Position numbers and translations under genes: made by a program. Below the pieces are notes generated by a model. That model did not search any database. It was not told where the DNA came from and saw nothing but the letters and a program-made list of their open reading frames with translations. A DNA stretch of 47,530 nt from Hyphomicrobiales bacterium. Lineage in GTDB: Bacteria > Pseudomonadota > Alphaproteobacteria > Rhizobiales > Beijerinckiaceae. Location: contig UCLR01000018.1 of the NCBI GenBank assembly GCA_900473415.1, forward strand, positions 1 to 47,530. The letters run 5' to 3'. Every line of letters starts with the position of its first letter. Positions within the stretch are counted from its first letter, which is position 1. This document shows, piece by piece, positions 34,274-42,285 of the stretch.

Positions 34274-35083
34274 TCAGCGTCGCTGCGCCCCGCGGTCGAG
34301 CAGGGGGAACAGCAGCAGGCCGACGACGAAGCCGCCGATATGCGCCTCCCAGGCGATGCTGACCTCTTCGCCGAAGATCGGCACGAGCCCGGCCCCGAAC
34401 AGGATATTCGTCGCGAACCAGATGGCGATGAACAGAAGCGCACGCGAATTGCGCCAGAGCTGTCCGAACGGCTCGGCGGGGATCGCCCTGACGACCGCAT
34501 CATTGCCCAGCTCGCCGAAGCGCAGACCCGGCGCAAAGACGAAGCGGATCGCGGCTGCGGTCGCGCCCGAGACGCCGGCCGAGGCGCCAACCAGCGGCAG
34601 CACGTCCAACTCGCGCGACCACCAGTGCAGCAGCGCGCCGCCGATGGTCGAGAGCGCCATCAGGTTGAGGAAGCCCTTGTCTCCGAGCCGTCGCGCCACC
34701 GGGCTGCCGAAAGCAGCCAGCCAGACGGCGTTGGAAACCAGATGCAGCCAGGAACCGTGCAGAAGACCGTAGGTCAGAATGGTCCAGAGCCTGACGCCGC
34801 CATCGGCCAGCAGCAGCCGGACGAGCTGAAGCCGCTCGGCCACGTCCGCCACGCCCGTCTGTGCCATCGCGCCGACCACGTCGCCGATCCGATCCGGGGC
34901 GAGCCAGAGCGTCAGCCGCGCCGGAACGAAGGCAAGCCAGGACATCAGCAGATAATCGTCATAGTCGGACAGCAGCGAGCGGCCGGCATGGATCAGCGTC
35001 AGCACCGCCAGCAGCCAGACGACGACGGGAGGCAGATTGAAAACGGGCTCGCGCCCCGGAGGGGTAGGGTCGTTGGATACCAT
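34274..35083 (-). CDS. Rhomboid-family intramembrane serine protease
   Basis: The 269-residue membrane protein has the rhomboid catalytic dyad: serine S169 in GASAGVSGA and histidine H248 in AHIGGFVVGLL. It also has the oxyanion-type HLVSNAVWL segment in helix 2. Six or seven transmembrane helices are seen. The start is MVSNDPTPPG at 35083; more upstream residues in frame are not supported. The enzyme cleaves membrane-spanning proteins within the bilayer; substrates unknown. Confidence 0.88.
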   Translation of the reverse strand: MVSNDPTPPGREPVFNLPPVVVWLLAVLTLIHAGRSLLSDYDDYLLMSWLAFVPARLTLWLAPDRIGDVVGAMAQTGVADVAERLQLVRLLLADGGVRLWTILTYGLLHGSWLHLVSNAVWLAAFGSPVARRLGDKGFLNLMALSTIGGALLHWWSRELDVLPLVGASAGVSGATAAAIRFVFAPGLRFGELGNDAVVRAIPAEPFGQLWRNSRALLFIAIWFATNILFGAGLVPIFGEEVSIAWEAHIGGFVVGLLLFPLLDRGAQRR

Positions 35084-35143
35084 GCGGCCGTCACCCTTGC
35101 CGAAGCGGCAGGGCCGCGCAAGCGCCCGCGGCCGGCGGACACG

Positions 35144-35171
35144 AAAAAGGGGAGGAGCTTGCGCCCTCCCC
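35144..35171 (-). terminator. Orphan hairpin-plus-T terminator-like site on the minus strand
   Basis: GGGGAGG (35149-35155) and CCTCCCC (35165-35171) pair around a 9-base loop, and the minus strand then reads five Ts (35144-35148). It sits 61 bases upstream of the rhomboid start, with no minus-strand coding gene before it, so it could end a small RNA or a leader transcript. Confidence 0.45.
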
Positions 35172-35305
35172 CCTTCCGTTGGCAATGCCGCCGCCGGTCA
35201 TGCCGGACGGCGTGTCACGCCCCCCTCCACCTCGTCTGTGGACGCCGGTCGGCCTCCACGAAATTCCATGGCATTTGATACGCATTTTAGCCGTCATCCA
35301 CAAAG

Positions 35306-35320
35306 GTAACACTTGGTTAA
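35306..35320 (+). promoter_or_regulatory. Near-consensus CtrA-type site
   Basis: GTAA, seven bases, then TTAA. One mismatch from TTAA-N7-TTAA, the binding motif of the cell-cycle regulator CtrA in alphaproteobacteria. It lies about 170 bp upstream of the PAS_5 gene. Confidence 0.35.
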
Positions 35321-35489
35321 CCCTAATGGTCCGCGTTACCTCCCCCCGCCGCCCGGCGAGTGGCAAAACGGTATGGTCAATGCGTCTTGAGTTTCCGAGA
35401 GATTGATTCGTCCCCTTTTCGAACGGATATGCGTCATCGCTGGACGCAAATACGCCCCGAAGGGAGACAACCGGCTGTAAGGGCGCAGA

Positions 35490-36059
35490 ATGAAGAACAT
35501 GAGCACACGCCTGGTCTTCGAGTATTGGGACGCGCTGCGCGGCGACCGGGCCGCGCCGGAGCGCGGCGAGATCGAGCCGGGCGCGCTGCGTCATGCGCTG
35601 ACCGACACGTTCATCCTCGAGAATGAGCCGATCGGCCCGGTGTTTCGCCTCGCCGGCACCCGACTCTGCGCTCTGATCGGCCAGGAGCTGCGCGGACGCG
35701 CCTTCACCGCGCTCTGGCCCGATGTCGAATCGCAGGGCGACATGCGCCGCCTCGTCCAGACCGTGATGGATGAGAGCGCCGGCGCTGTCGCAGGCCTCTC
35801 CGGCGAATCGAAGACCGGCACGCCGCTCTATCTCGAGCTGCTGCTGCTGCCACTGCGCTATCGCGGCCGCACGCATGCCAGGGTGCTGGGGGCGCTCTCA
35901 CCCGCCGCCTCGCCGGACTGGCTCGGCCTCGACACTGTCGAGTCGATGCGGATGATCTCGCTCAGGATGCTCTGGCCTGCCGAAGCCGCGCGCCCGCCGC
36001 GGATGCCGCAGCGCACCGAACCGCCCCGCTTTGTCGTGCTGCCGGGAGGCCGCGCTTAG
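35490..36059 (+). CDS. PAS_5 (PF07310-type) domain protein
   Basis: The 189-residue protein begins with LVFEYWDALRGDRAAPERGEI, typical of the alphaproteobacterial PAS_5/DUF1457 family. FRLAGTRLCALIGQELRGRAF and LLLLPLRYRGRTHARVLGAL form the PAS-like core. A proline/arginine-rich tail ends the protein. Family members include Caulobacter MopJ, a cell-cycle signalling factor. It is followed 70 bp later by a PilZ gene. No enzymatic domain is fused. Confidence 0.82.
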   Translation: MKNMSTRLVFEYWDALRGDRAAPERGEIEPGALRHALTDTFILENEPIGPVFRLAGTRLCALIGQELRGRAFTALWPDVESQGDMRRLVQTVMDESAGAVAGLSGESKTGTPLYLELLLLPLRYRGRTHARVLGALSPAASPDWLGLDTVESMRMISLRMLWPAEAARPPRMPQRTEPPRFVVLPGGRA

Positions 36060-36129
36060 CTTCTATTAACCAGAAGCACCTAGCATCGCAGCGGATATCC
36101 ACGTCGGTCATTTCCAACTCGGTTACGCG

Positions 36130-36744
36130 ATGCTGAGCGCGCTCCAAACGCCCCGTACGGCTGCCATCCCTGCCGAGCGCAGGCGGCATCACCGTATGAA
36201 GGTGGTCCTGCTGGGCCGCTACATGCTGCCGAACCGCATGGAGTATCCCTGCCAGACCATCGACATCTCGCCCGGCGGCGTCCATCTCGCCGCGCCCGCC
36301 AAGCCCAAGCCGGGCGACCGCGTCATCGCTTATCTCGACCATCTCGGCCGGATCGAAGGCTCCTGCGTCCGCACGACGATGGAAGGCTTCGCGATGACCA
36401 TCACCGCGACCAGCCGCAAGCGCGAGAAATTCACCGCACAGCTCACCTGGCTCGCCAATCGCGAAGAACTCGGCCTACCTGAGGACCGGCGCCACGAGCG
36501 CATCGTGCCGCGCAACCCGCGCGCGGTGCTGACGATGGATGACGGCTCCGCCCATGTCATCCGCATCATCGACTTCTCGCTCTCCGGCACCGCCTTCCAG
36601 AGCGATCTCGACCTGCCGCTGGGCATGCCGGTGCGGATCGGCTCCACCTTGGCTCAGCTCATTCGTCGCTTCGACGGCGGCTACGCGGCCGAGTTCCGCA
36701 TCCCCCTCTCCGCCGACCTGCTCGACGAGAACCTCGAGCTCTAG
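36130..36744 (+). CDS. Tandem PilZ-domain protein, likely c-di-GMP binding
   Basis: The 204-residue protein has two PilZ-like domains. The first has RRRHHR (about 17-22) and DISPGGVHL, matching RxxxR and (D/N)xSxxG c-di-GMP contacts. The second has RRHERIVPR and DFSLSGTAF. Cyclic-di-GMP binding is likely for the first; the second is slightly degenerate. It may link c-di-GMP to motility, surface growth or cell cycle. It follows the PAS_5 gene. Confidence 0.85.
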   Translation: MLSALQTPRTAAIPAERRRHHRMKVVLLGRYMLPNRMEYPCQTIDISPGGVHLAAPAKPKPGDRVIAYLDHLGRIEGSCVRTTMEGFAMTITATSRKREKFTAQLTWLANREELGLPEDRRHERIVPRNPRAVLTMDDGSAHVIRIIDFSLSGTAFQSDLDLPLGMPVRIGSTLAQLIRRFDGGYAAEFRIPLSADLLDENLEL

Positions 36745-37095
36745 ACTGCCGCGGCACGCGCGCTCGCCCTGCCGTCATGCCCGGGCGTGAGCCCTGGGCA
36801 TCGAGGAAACCCGCCCCCTGTTGTCATGAGATTCTCGGCTCAAGCCCGAGAATGACGGGGCTGTGGGCCGTTCACGCCCGCCTGGGTTAACGACCCGTTT
36901 CAGCACAACAAACAATTAATGGTTAATCGATCCTTCCACGATCGTTGCAAATCGTTACTTCCTGATTTGAGTCAGGTTGATCTTGATATTTACTAGAGCC
37001 GATCTGCGAGCGAATACATAAATTTGTCCGTTTCCATTTCAGGCCGGATCCATGGACAGCCGGCATCGTCTTCCCCGGGACAGAGAGGGGACGAC
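36745..37095. other. 351-bp intergenic region with palindromic repeat and AT-rich promoter zone
   Basis: The first part holds repeat copy 3. After 36880 the sequence becomes AT-rich (TTAACGACCCGTTT at 36888, TTAATGGTTAAT near 36916, CCTGA/TCAGG repeat at 36961-36976), as expected of a promoter for the transglutaminase-like gene. No gene is recognised. Confidence 0.5.
36774..36856 (+). repeat. Two-hairpin intergenic palindromic repeat, copy 3
   Basis: Hairpin one pairs ATGCCCGGGC (36777-36786) with GCCCTGGGCAT (36791-36801), with one mismatch. Hairpin two pairs ATTCTCGG (36831-36838) with CCGAGAAT (36846-36853). It follows the PilZ gene by about 30 bp. Confidence 0.85.
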
Positions 37096-37728
37096 ATGCT
37101 CCACATTCATCGCAATCTGATTGGCATTGCTTTCGCTGCCCTGGTGGTCACGACCGGTGCATCTGCCGCCAAGGCCCAGAGCGCCGGCATTCCGGTGGCG
37201 AGCGCCCCGGCCTCGGTCTCGGGCGATGCGCGGGCTCCCTATGCCTGGACGGACTTCTGCAAGCGCTCGCCCTCCGAGTGCCGGACGGACACCCGCGAGC
37301 CGGAGCAGATCACGCTGACGCCGAAGCTCTGGAACACCATCCTCAACGTCAACAACCGGACCAATCGCGAGATCTCTGCGATCACCGACGAGGAGCACTG
37401 GGGCGTCGTCGATCGCTGGGACCTGCCGACGGACGGCAAGGGCGACTGCGAGGACTATGCCCTGCTGAAGCGCCAGCGCCTTGCCGAGGCCGGACTGCCG
37501 CGCCGCGCCATGCTGATGACGGTGGTCATCGACGAGGAAAATGCCGGCCACGCCGTACTGATGATCCGCACAGACCGGGGCGACTATGTCCTCGACAACA
37601 AGCGCAACGCGATCCTGCCCTGGAGCCAGACCGGCTACGTCTACGTCAAGCGCGAGTCGCAGTACCGCACGGGCTGGACCTCGCTCGGCGGTGCCCAGAC
37701 GCCGACGGTCGCCTCGGTGCAGCGCTGA
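37096..37728 (+). CDS. Transglutaminase-like cysteine peptidase (BTLCP, DUF920), exported
   Basis: The 210-residue protein has a signal peptide (about 1-28, AAKAQ). The catalytic triad is readable as C118 in GKGDCEDYALLK, H152 in AGHAVLMI and D167 in YVLDNKR, the pattern of bacterial transglutaminase-like cysteine proteinases related to LapG. LapG controls adhesin release in response to c-di-GMP; in rhizobia the role is unknown. ATG 37096 follows a GAGAGGGG site. A cysteine pair in FCKRSPSEC may form a disulfide. Confidence 0.88.
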   Translation: MLHIHRNLIGIAFAALVVTTGASAAKAQSAGIPVASAPASVSGDARAPYAWTDFCKRSPSECRTDTREPEQITLTPKLWNTILNVNNRTNREISAITDEEHWGVVDRWDLPTDGKGDCEDYALLKRQRLAEAGLPRRAMLMTVVIDEENAGHAVLMIRTDRGDYVLDNKRNAILPWSQTGYVYVKRESQYRTGWTSLGGAQTPTVASVQR

Positions 37729-37740
37729 GTCGAGACGAGA

Positions 37741-37831
37741 GCATCTTCGAGCGAAGCGGATGCCGGTTCGCGTGAAGAAAACGCGATAAAACAAAGCACT
37801 AGAGCATTTCCGACATCCGGAAATGCTCTAG
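37741..37831. repeat. Rhizobial-type intergenic repeat with a 14-bp-arm palindrome
   Basis: CTAGAGCATTTCCG (37799-37812), a 5-base loop and CGGAAATGCTCTAG (37818-37831) make a perfect inverted repeat. The 55 bases before it (GAGCATCTTCGAGCG..., GCCGGTTCGCG..., AAAACGCGATAAAACAA) match the style of short intergenic elements common in Hyphomicrobiales. There is no T-run, but the hairpin can end transcripts of the transglutaminase-like gene or block RNA decay. Confidence 0.75.
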
Positions 37832-37982
37832 CCGAGGCCCAAAGGCCGCGGAAGCGGGACAGGCGAGGCTCGGTCACGTCCCCACACCCGTCCCCAAGGA
37901 TCGGGTTTCGCCCGGGTCGGCTTTCCTCAACGGGGAGCCGGCCCGCTTCTTTTGGAGCGGCTGCAAGGCCCAGAGGCGGGCT

Positions 37983-38513
37983 CTAGTCGATCCGCTCCAG
38001 CCCCGCCGCAAATTGCCGCCAGCGCTGGACATAGCCGCGGGCGGTCGCCGTGATGCCTGCCGCGGCCTTCTCGTCCAGCGTCCTGATCGCCCGGGCCGGA
38101 GCCCCGACGATCAGCGAATTGTCCGGGAACTCCTTGCCTTCGGTCACCAGCGCATTGGCACCGACCAGGCTGTTGCGGCCAATCTTGGCGCCGTTGAGCA
38201 CCGTCGCCCCCATGCCGACGAGGCTGTTCTCGCCAATGGTGCAGCCATGCAGGATGGCGCGATGGCCAATGGTGCAGTTGGCGCCGACGGTCAGCGGAAA
38301 GCCCATGTCGGTGTGCAGCACGCAGCCTTCCTGGAGGTTGCTGCCCTCGCCGATGGTGATCCATTCATTGTCGCCGCGCAGCACGGAGCCGAACCAGATC
38401 CCGACATCGCGGCCGAGTCTCACGCGGCCGATGACATGGGCGTCCGGCGCCAGCCACCAGGCGCCTTCGCCCGGCGTGTCGGGCCTTGTTCCGTCGAGTA
38501 TGTAGAGCGGCAT
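37983..38513 (-). CDS. Gamma-class carbonic anhydrase-like protein
   Basis: This 176-residue left-handed beta-helix protein has hexapeptide repeats throughout. The three zinc-binding histidines of the gamma class are at H67 (VLHTDMG), H84 (TIGHRA) and H89 (ILHGC). RGDNEWITIGEGSNLQEG is typical of the YrdA/PaaY/CaiE group. Carbonic anhydrase activity is plausible; some members lack it. It is transcribed towards the 37.8-kb palindrome. Confidence 0.9.
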   Translation of the reverse strand: MPLYILDGTRPDTPGEGAWWLAPDAHVIGRVRLGRDVGIWFGSVLRGDNEWITIGEGSNLQEGCVLHTDMGFPLTVGANCTIGHRAILHGCTIGENSLVGMGATVLNGAKIGRNSLVGANALVTEGKEFPDNSLIVGAPARAIRTLDEKAAAGITATARGYVQRWRQFAAGLERID

Positions 38514-38571
38514 GTCGGCGATGTCCTTGGGTTTCCTGAACCCGAGGATTGCAGACGCGCAGTGCCCGCCG

Positions 38572-38898
38572 TCAAGCGCCGAGGAACATCAGCAGGTCGA
38601 GGACGACGCGGCCCGAGGCCATGCTCCAGACCGCCGCGATCATGCTGGCGAGCATCACGAAGAAGAAGGGCCGCCCCTCAATCCGCCGGCCGCTCACGGT
38701 ATTGCGCAGTATCAGGAACGGCGCGCTGAAGACGACCACCGGCACGCTCGCGACGGCGGAAAACCCACCCAGCTGCAGAAGCTGGAAATCGGCCCGGCGC
38801 GTGGTGAACAGCTCGTAGGCGCTGGCGAGCAGCCCCGCGAAGGCGAAGCCGAGAAAGAGCGACTGGAGCGCCTCGAGGGCAGCGGGTTGGATGGTCAC
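38572..38898 (-). CDS. Small multi-pass membrane protein, function unknown
   Basis: The 108-residue protein has three hydrophobic segments (LFLGFAFAGLLASAYELF, AVASVPVVVFSAPFLIL, FFFVMLASMIAAVWSM) and an RNTVSGRRIEGR loop. Similar proteins occur, to my recollection, in other Hyphomicrobiales without known role. GTG 38898 is chosen for GGGGAGG about ten bases upstream; ATG 38943 would add 15 residues. It is 58 bp upstream of the carbonic anhydrase gene. Confidence 0.65.
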   Translation of the reverse strand: MTIQPAALEALQSLFLGFAFAGLLASAYELFTTRRADFQLLQLGGFSAVASVPVVVFSAPFLILRNTVSGRRIEGRPFFFVMLASMIAAVWSMASGRVVLDLLMFLGA

Positions 38899-38968
38899 GG
38901 GCGTGGCCCTCCCCGGACTGGACGACGCCGGACCCTGCCGCATGGTTCACAGCCTGTGAAGGAGATCC

Positions 38969-38983
38969 TTAACGAATGGTTAA
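38969..38983. promoter_or_regulatory. Perfect CtrA consensus site
   Basis: TTAA, CGAATGG, TTAA: an exact TTAA-N7-TTAA match. It lies between the divergent small membrane protein (start 38898) and the anchored protein (start 39080), about 100 bp upstream of the latter. CtrA binding is inferred from motif knowledge. Confidence 0.5.
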
Positions 38984-39079
38984 TCAAGAGCGCCGCCGTT
39001 TATGGTTTACGGCGCGTTAAGCCCGCGGTGATTCACTCGCTCACAGCCGATTCAGACCATCCGGCGAGAGCATTCGAGC

Positions 39080-39802
39080 ATGACCGCGTCGTTGTCCCAT
39101 CACAGGCCCGCACATCAGGCAGCCCAGATCGCCTCGATGGTGCGGATGCGCCTGCAGCAGCGAGTTCCCCCGCCGCTGCCGCGCGCGGACACGGCCCTGC
39201 TCAAGGCCGCGCTCGCGATCATGATCGCGGGCGCGCTCGCGACCGGGATCGCTCTTTTCCTGACGCACCGCCGCGACGAGCAGCCCTCGATCTTGCAACC
39301 GGCCCGCGTCGGCAATGTCGCGCTGATCATTCCGAAGGAGCTGACCGGGGTCGATGCAGATGACGACAGCAGCCGCCTCGTCGGCATGGTGCGGCTGCGG
39401 CTGGACTGGCCGACGCTGGGCCCGGCCGCACCGCAGGGCCGCAAGCGCCTGCTGGTCACGCTGAGCCCGCCCGACAAGGTCAACGAGCCGGCCCGGCAGC
39501 TCGCCACCTATGCCCGCTTCCTCACGCCGACGGTCTGGTCCAATCCCGGCGGACTCGTGGTGCGCGCCTTCCGCAAGGGCTCGCCCTTCGAGGGCGACGA
39601 GTTCTACGTTTCGGTCCCGGACGGCCGGGGCTTCGCCGCCCGCTGCCCGGTCGAGACCGCGGCCAATCTCGACGAGCCCTGCCGCATCACCTTCCAGCAT
39701 CGCGGCATGGACGTGAACGTCCGCTTCCCGCGCACCATCATCGCCAACTGGGCTGAGATGCTCGGCGGCCTGCGCCACACGATCGATCAGCTGATCCGGT
39801 AA
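39080..39802 (+). CDS. Single-anchor membrane protein of unknown function
   Basis: The 240-residue protein has a 40-residue cytoplasmic lead, one hydrophobic helix (about 44-62, AALAIMIAGALATGIALFL), then a periplasmic domain of about 175 residues with two cysteines (ARCPVE, EPCRIT) and the ends PRTIIANWAEMLGGLRHTIDQLIR. I recognise no family. The CtrA-like site upstream hints at cell-cycle-linked expression. Confidence 0.65.
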   Translation: MTASLSHHRPAHQAAQIASMVRMRLQQRVPPPLPRADTALLKAALAIMIAGALATGIALFLTHRRDEQPSILQPARVGNVALIIPKELTGVDADDDSSRLVGMVRLRLDWPTLGPAAPQGRKRLLVTLSPPDKVNEPARQLATYARFLTPTVWSNPGGLVVRAFRKGSPFEGDEFYVSVPDGRGFAARCPVETAANLDEPCRITFQHRGMDVNVRFPRTIIANWAEMLGGLRHTIDQLIR

Positions 39803-39813
39803 CCGGATCGGGC

Positions 39814-39905
39814 GTCATTCTCGGGCGAAGCGAAGCGTAGACCCGAGAAGATCATGACACGAAGGCGCTGGTTTCCGAGATGCTCGGGTCAGGCCCGGTC
39901 ATCTC
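39814..39905 (-). repeat. Two-hairpin intergenic palindromic repeat, copy 4
   Basis: ATTCTCGGG (39817-39825) pairs with CCCGAGAA (39842-39849). A longer imperfect hairpin pairs the stretches around 39875-39888 and 39893-39905. Orientation matches copy 1. It lies between convergent genes. Confidence 0.8.
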
Positions 39906-39927
39906 GGCGGGCATTACGCGCCGCGCC

Positions 39928-40140
39928 TCAATCCTCGAGATCGACGTCGAGGATTGCCATGGTGAAGTTGAACGAGCGATCGCCGTCCTCGTCGTCGACA
40001 TGGATGATGCCGATGAATTCCTCGGCCAGATAGACCTCGGCCGAGTCGGTCTTCTTCATGCGGGCGCGCACGCTGATCGCGTGGTTGTTGAAGGTGCGGC
40101 GCAGATAGGCTTCGAGCTTGGCGAGTTCCGTTTTGTCCAC
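39928..40140 (-). CDS. DUF3126 family protein
   Basis: The 70-residue protein is recognised by the pattern LEAYLRRTFNN, ISVRARMKKTDSAEVYLAEEFIG, then DDEDGDRSFNFTMAILD. Alphaproteobacteria-specific family; function unknown. It is small, soluble and acidic. It stands alone, divergent from the serine hydrolase gene. Confidence 0.88.
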   Translation of the reverse strand: MDKTELAKLEAYLRRTFNNHAISVRARMKKTDSAEVYLAEEFIGIIHVDDEDGDRSFNFTMAILDVDLED

Positions 40141-40318
40141 GGTCAGGGTCCTTTCGATTGGCCGGGAGCGATGCCACGGCGCGCCGGCAAGGGCAAGCGA
40201 AACAAGGTCCGGACGGAGACGGCGGCGGAAAGCATGCCCGCCCTCGCCCTGTGCGCTTGCCGCGCGGGCGCGGAATCATGCCATTCTCCGCGCCCCTGGA
40301 ACCTGACGGACCTCTCCG

Positions 40319-41689
40319 ATGAAGCCGTGGCTTGATCCCGCCCTCGCCTATGCCGCGAGCTGGCTCGAATTCCAGCGCCGCCATCATGACCAGCCCGGCT
40401 GCGCCGTCGCGGTCGCCCATGGCGACAAAATCGTGCTTGAAGCGGCCTTCGGCAGCGCGGATCTGGAGACCGGCGAGGCGCTGACGCCGCGCCACGGCTT
40501 CCGCATCGCCTCCCACTCCAAGAGCTTCACCAGCGCCGGCATCCTGCGTCTCGTCGAGGAGGGGCGGCTCCGGCTCGGCGACAAGGTCGGCCAGTATATC
40601 GACGGGCTGCATCCCGAGGTCGCCGCCGCGACCATCGGCCAGGTCCTTTCGAACAGCGCTGGCCTCACCCGCGACGGGCCGGACAACGGCCAGTTCCTCG
40701 ACCGCAAGCCCTACTGCGGCAAGGCCGAGCTCATGGCTGACCTCGCCCGGCCGCCGGTCCTCCCCACTTCGCAGCGCTTCAAATATTCCAATCACGGCTT
40801 CGCTCTGCTCGGCCTCGTCATCGAGGCGGTGACGGGCCTGAGCTACAGTGAATGGATCGCCGACGAAGTCGTTTCGAAGGTCGGCCTGCTGGAGACCAAG
40901 CCCGACATCGGACTCTGGGGCGACCGCCCGATGGCGAAGGGCCATAGCGGCATGCAGCCGCTCGGCCGGCGCGTCGTCATCCCGGCCGACAATCTCGGCC
41001 ACGCCATGACCTCAGCCGCCGGCTTCGTCGCGACGGCGGCGGATGTCGCGCGCTACTTCGCCCAGCTCTCGCCCAAGGCCGAGAACAGCATCCTCTCCCC
41101 ACTGAGCCGTCGTGAGATGACCCGCCGGCTCTGGGCGGACGACGAGGCGAGCCTCGGCCGTCATTATGGGCTCGGCACCATCTCCGGCGGCGAGGGCGAC
41201 TGGCGCTGGTTCGGCCATTCCGGCGGCTTCCAGGGCTTCATCACCCGCACCGCCGTCTTCCCCACGCATGACATCACGGTCTGCGTCCTGACCAACGCCA
41301 TCGAGGGGCTTGCCCATCAATGGCTCGACGGCATCGTGCATATCCTCAAGACCTTCTCCGAGCGCGGCGCCGCGACGGCCGAAACGCAGGGCTGGGACGG
41401 GCGCTGGTGGAGCATTTGGGGCTGCGGCGACCTCGTTCCCGTCGGCAAACATGTGCTCGTCGCCAACCCCGCGCTGCTGACGCCCTTCCTCGACGCTCCC
41501 GAGATCGCGCTCGAAGCGCCCGATCGCGGCCGCATCAGCCGCGCCTCCGGCTTCAACAGCCCGGGCGAGACGGCCGAGCTTCAGCGCGACGGAAGCGGCG
41601 TACGCGCCGTCCAGCTCGGCGGCGCCCGTTACATCGGCGAGCAGGAGCTGCGGACCGAGATGCTGGAGCGCTACGGAAAGGCGTCGTAG
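40319..41689 (+). CDS. Serine hydrolase, beta-lactamase/class C penicillin-binding-protein-like
   Basis: The 456-residue protein has the SxxK motif SHSK (S65, K68) and YSN (156-158) of the class C beta-lactamase/esterase/DD-peptidase fold. No signal peptide is evident, so a cytoplasmic esterase or peptidase is more likely than a true beta-lactamase. A C-terminal domain of about 110 residues (from about 345) follows the catalytic part. It is followed by repeat copy 5. Confidence 0.85.
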   Translation: MKPWLDPALAYAASWLEFQRRHHDQPGCAVAVAHGDKIVLEAAFGSADLETGEALTPRHGFRIASHSKSFTSAGILRLVEEGRLRLGDKVGQYIDGLHPEVAAATIGQVLSNSAGLTRDGPDNGQFLDRKPYCGKAELMADLARPPVLPTSQRFKYSNHGFALLGLVIEAVTGLSYSEWIADEVVSKVGLLETKPDIGLWGDRPMAKGHSGMQPLGRRVVIPADNLGHAMTSAAGFVATAADVARYFAQLSPKAENSILSPLSRREMTRRLWADDEASLGRHYGLGTISGGEGDWRWFGHSGGFQGFITRTAVFPTHDITVCVLTNAIEGLAHQWLDGIVHILKTFSERGAATAETQGWDGRWWSIWGCGDLVPVGKHVLVANPALLTPFLDAPEIALEAPDRGRISRASGFNSPGETAELQRDGSGVRAVQLGGARYIGEQELRTEMLERYGKAS

Positions 41690-41703
41690 CGGCCTCCGGA
41701 TGC

Positions 41704-41802
41704 ATCATGCTCGGGCTTGACCCGAGCATCTCAGGCCGGAAGAGGCGCCCCAGCCCGTCCTTCTGGAGATTCTCGGGCCTCCCTGCGGTCGCCCGAGAAC
41801 GG
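41704..41802 (+). repeat. Two-hairpin intergenic palindromic repeat, copy 5
   Basis: ATGCTCGGG (41707-41715) pairs with CCCGAGCAT (41721-41729), and ATTCTCGGG (41769-41777) with CCCGAGAA (41792-41799). It follows the serine hydrolase stop by 15 bp. Orientation matches copies 2 and 3. Confidence 0.85.
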
Positions 41803-41892
41803 CACGCGGGTTTTCTCGCCAGCACGATTTCCTTTTTGCTTGCCACGCATTCGCCGCCATCGGACCGCACCATTCATTACGAGGGCTGGCCG

Positions 41893-42234
41893 ATGCGCTT
41901 GATCGCTTCAATCGCCATGGCGGCTTCGCTGGCCGTGGGCGCGACGAGTGCACGCTCCCATCAGGCGGCGAGCAGCTGGGAGTATCCACCGCTGTGCTGC
42001 TCAGGCATCGACTGTGCGCAGATCGAGCCCGAAGCCGTGCGAGAGAATCCCGCCGGCTTCATCGTCAGGATCGCGCCTGGCGAGCACCCGATGTGGCCGA
42101 CAGCGCGCCGGGTGCCGCTGATCCTCGAAATCCCGCATGAGAAGGTACAGCAGTCGCCGGACGGCCACTGGCACCTATGCATCAATGCCGTCGGCGGATT
42201 GCTTTGCTTCTTCGCGCCCGCGGGCGACTCCTGA
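41893..42234 (+). CDS. Small exported cysteine-containing protein, function unknown
   Basis: The 113-residue protein starts MRLIASIAMAASLAVGATSARS, a signal peptide. The mature part has five cysteines (PPLCCSGIDCAQ, HLCINA, LLCFFA) and the stretch PDGHWHLC. Similar small secreted proteins occur in rhizobia; role unknown. The in-frame extension upstream crosses the serine hydrolase gene and the repeat and is not used. Confidence 0.72.
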   Translation: MRLIASIAMAASLAVGATSARSHQAASSWEYPPLCCSGIDCAQIEPEAVRENPAGFIVRIAPGEHPMWPTARRVPLILEIPHEKVQQSPDGHWHLCINAVGGLLCFFAPAGDS

Positions 42235-42256
42235 GGCGTCTCAGCGCCCTCACCGC

Positions 42257-42285
42257 GTCATGGTCGGGCTTGTCCAGACCATTCC
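42257..42285. repeat. Short single-hairpin palindrome related to the intergenic repeats
   Basis: ATGGTC (42260-42265) and GACCAT (42277-42282) flank GGGCTTGTCCA. It resembles half of the two-hairpin elements but with a different stem. It lies between the exported-protein gene and the end of cysE. Confidence 0.6.

Larger units (their letters stand above)
35084..35489. other. 406-bp intergenic region between rhomboid and PAS_5 genes, possible regulatory hub
   Basis: The region separates divergent genes. It contains a minus-strand terminator-like hairpin (35144-35171) with no minus-strand gene upstream of it, and GTAA-N7-TTAA at 35306-35320, which is one base from the CtrA consensus. No protein of recognisable type is encoded here. 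Confidence 0.5.
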
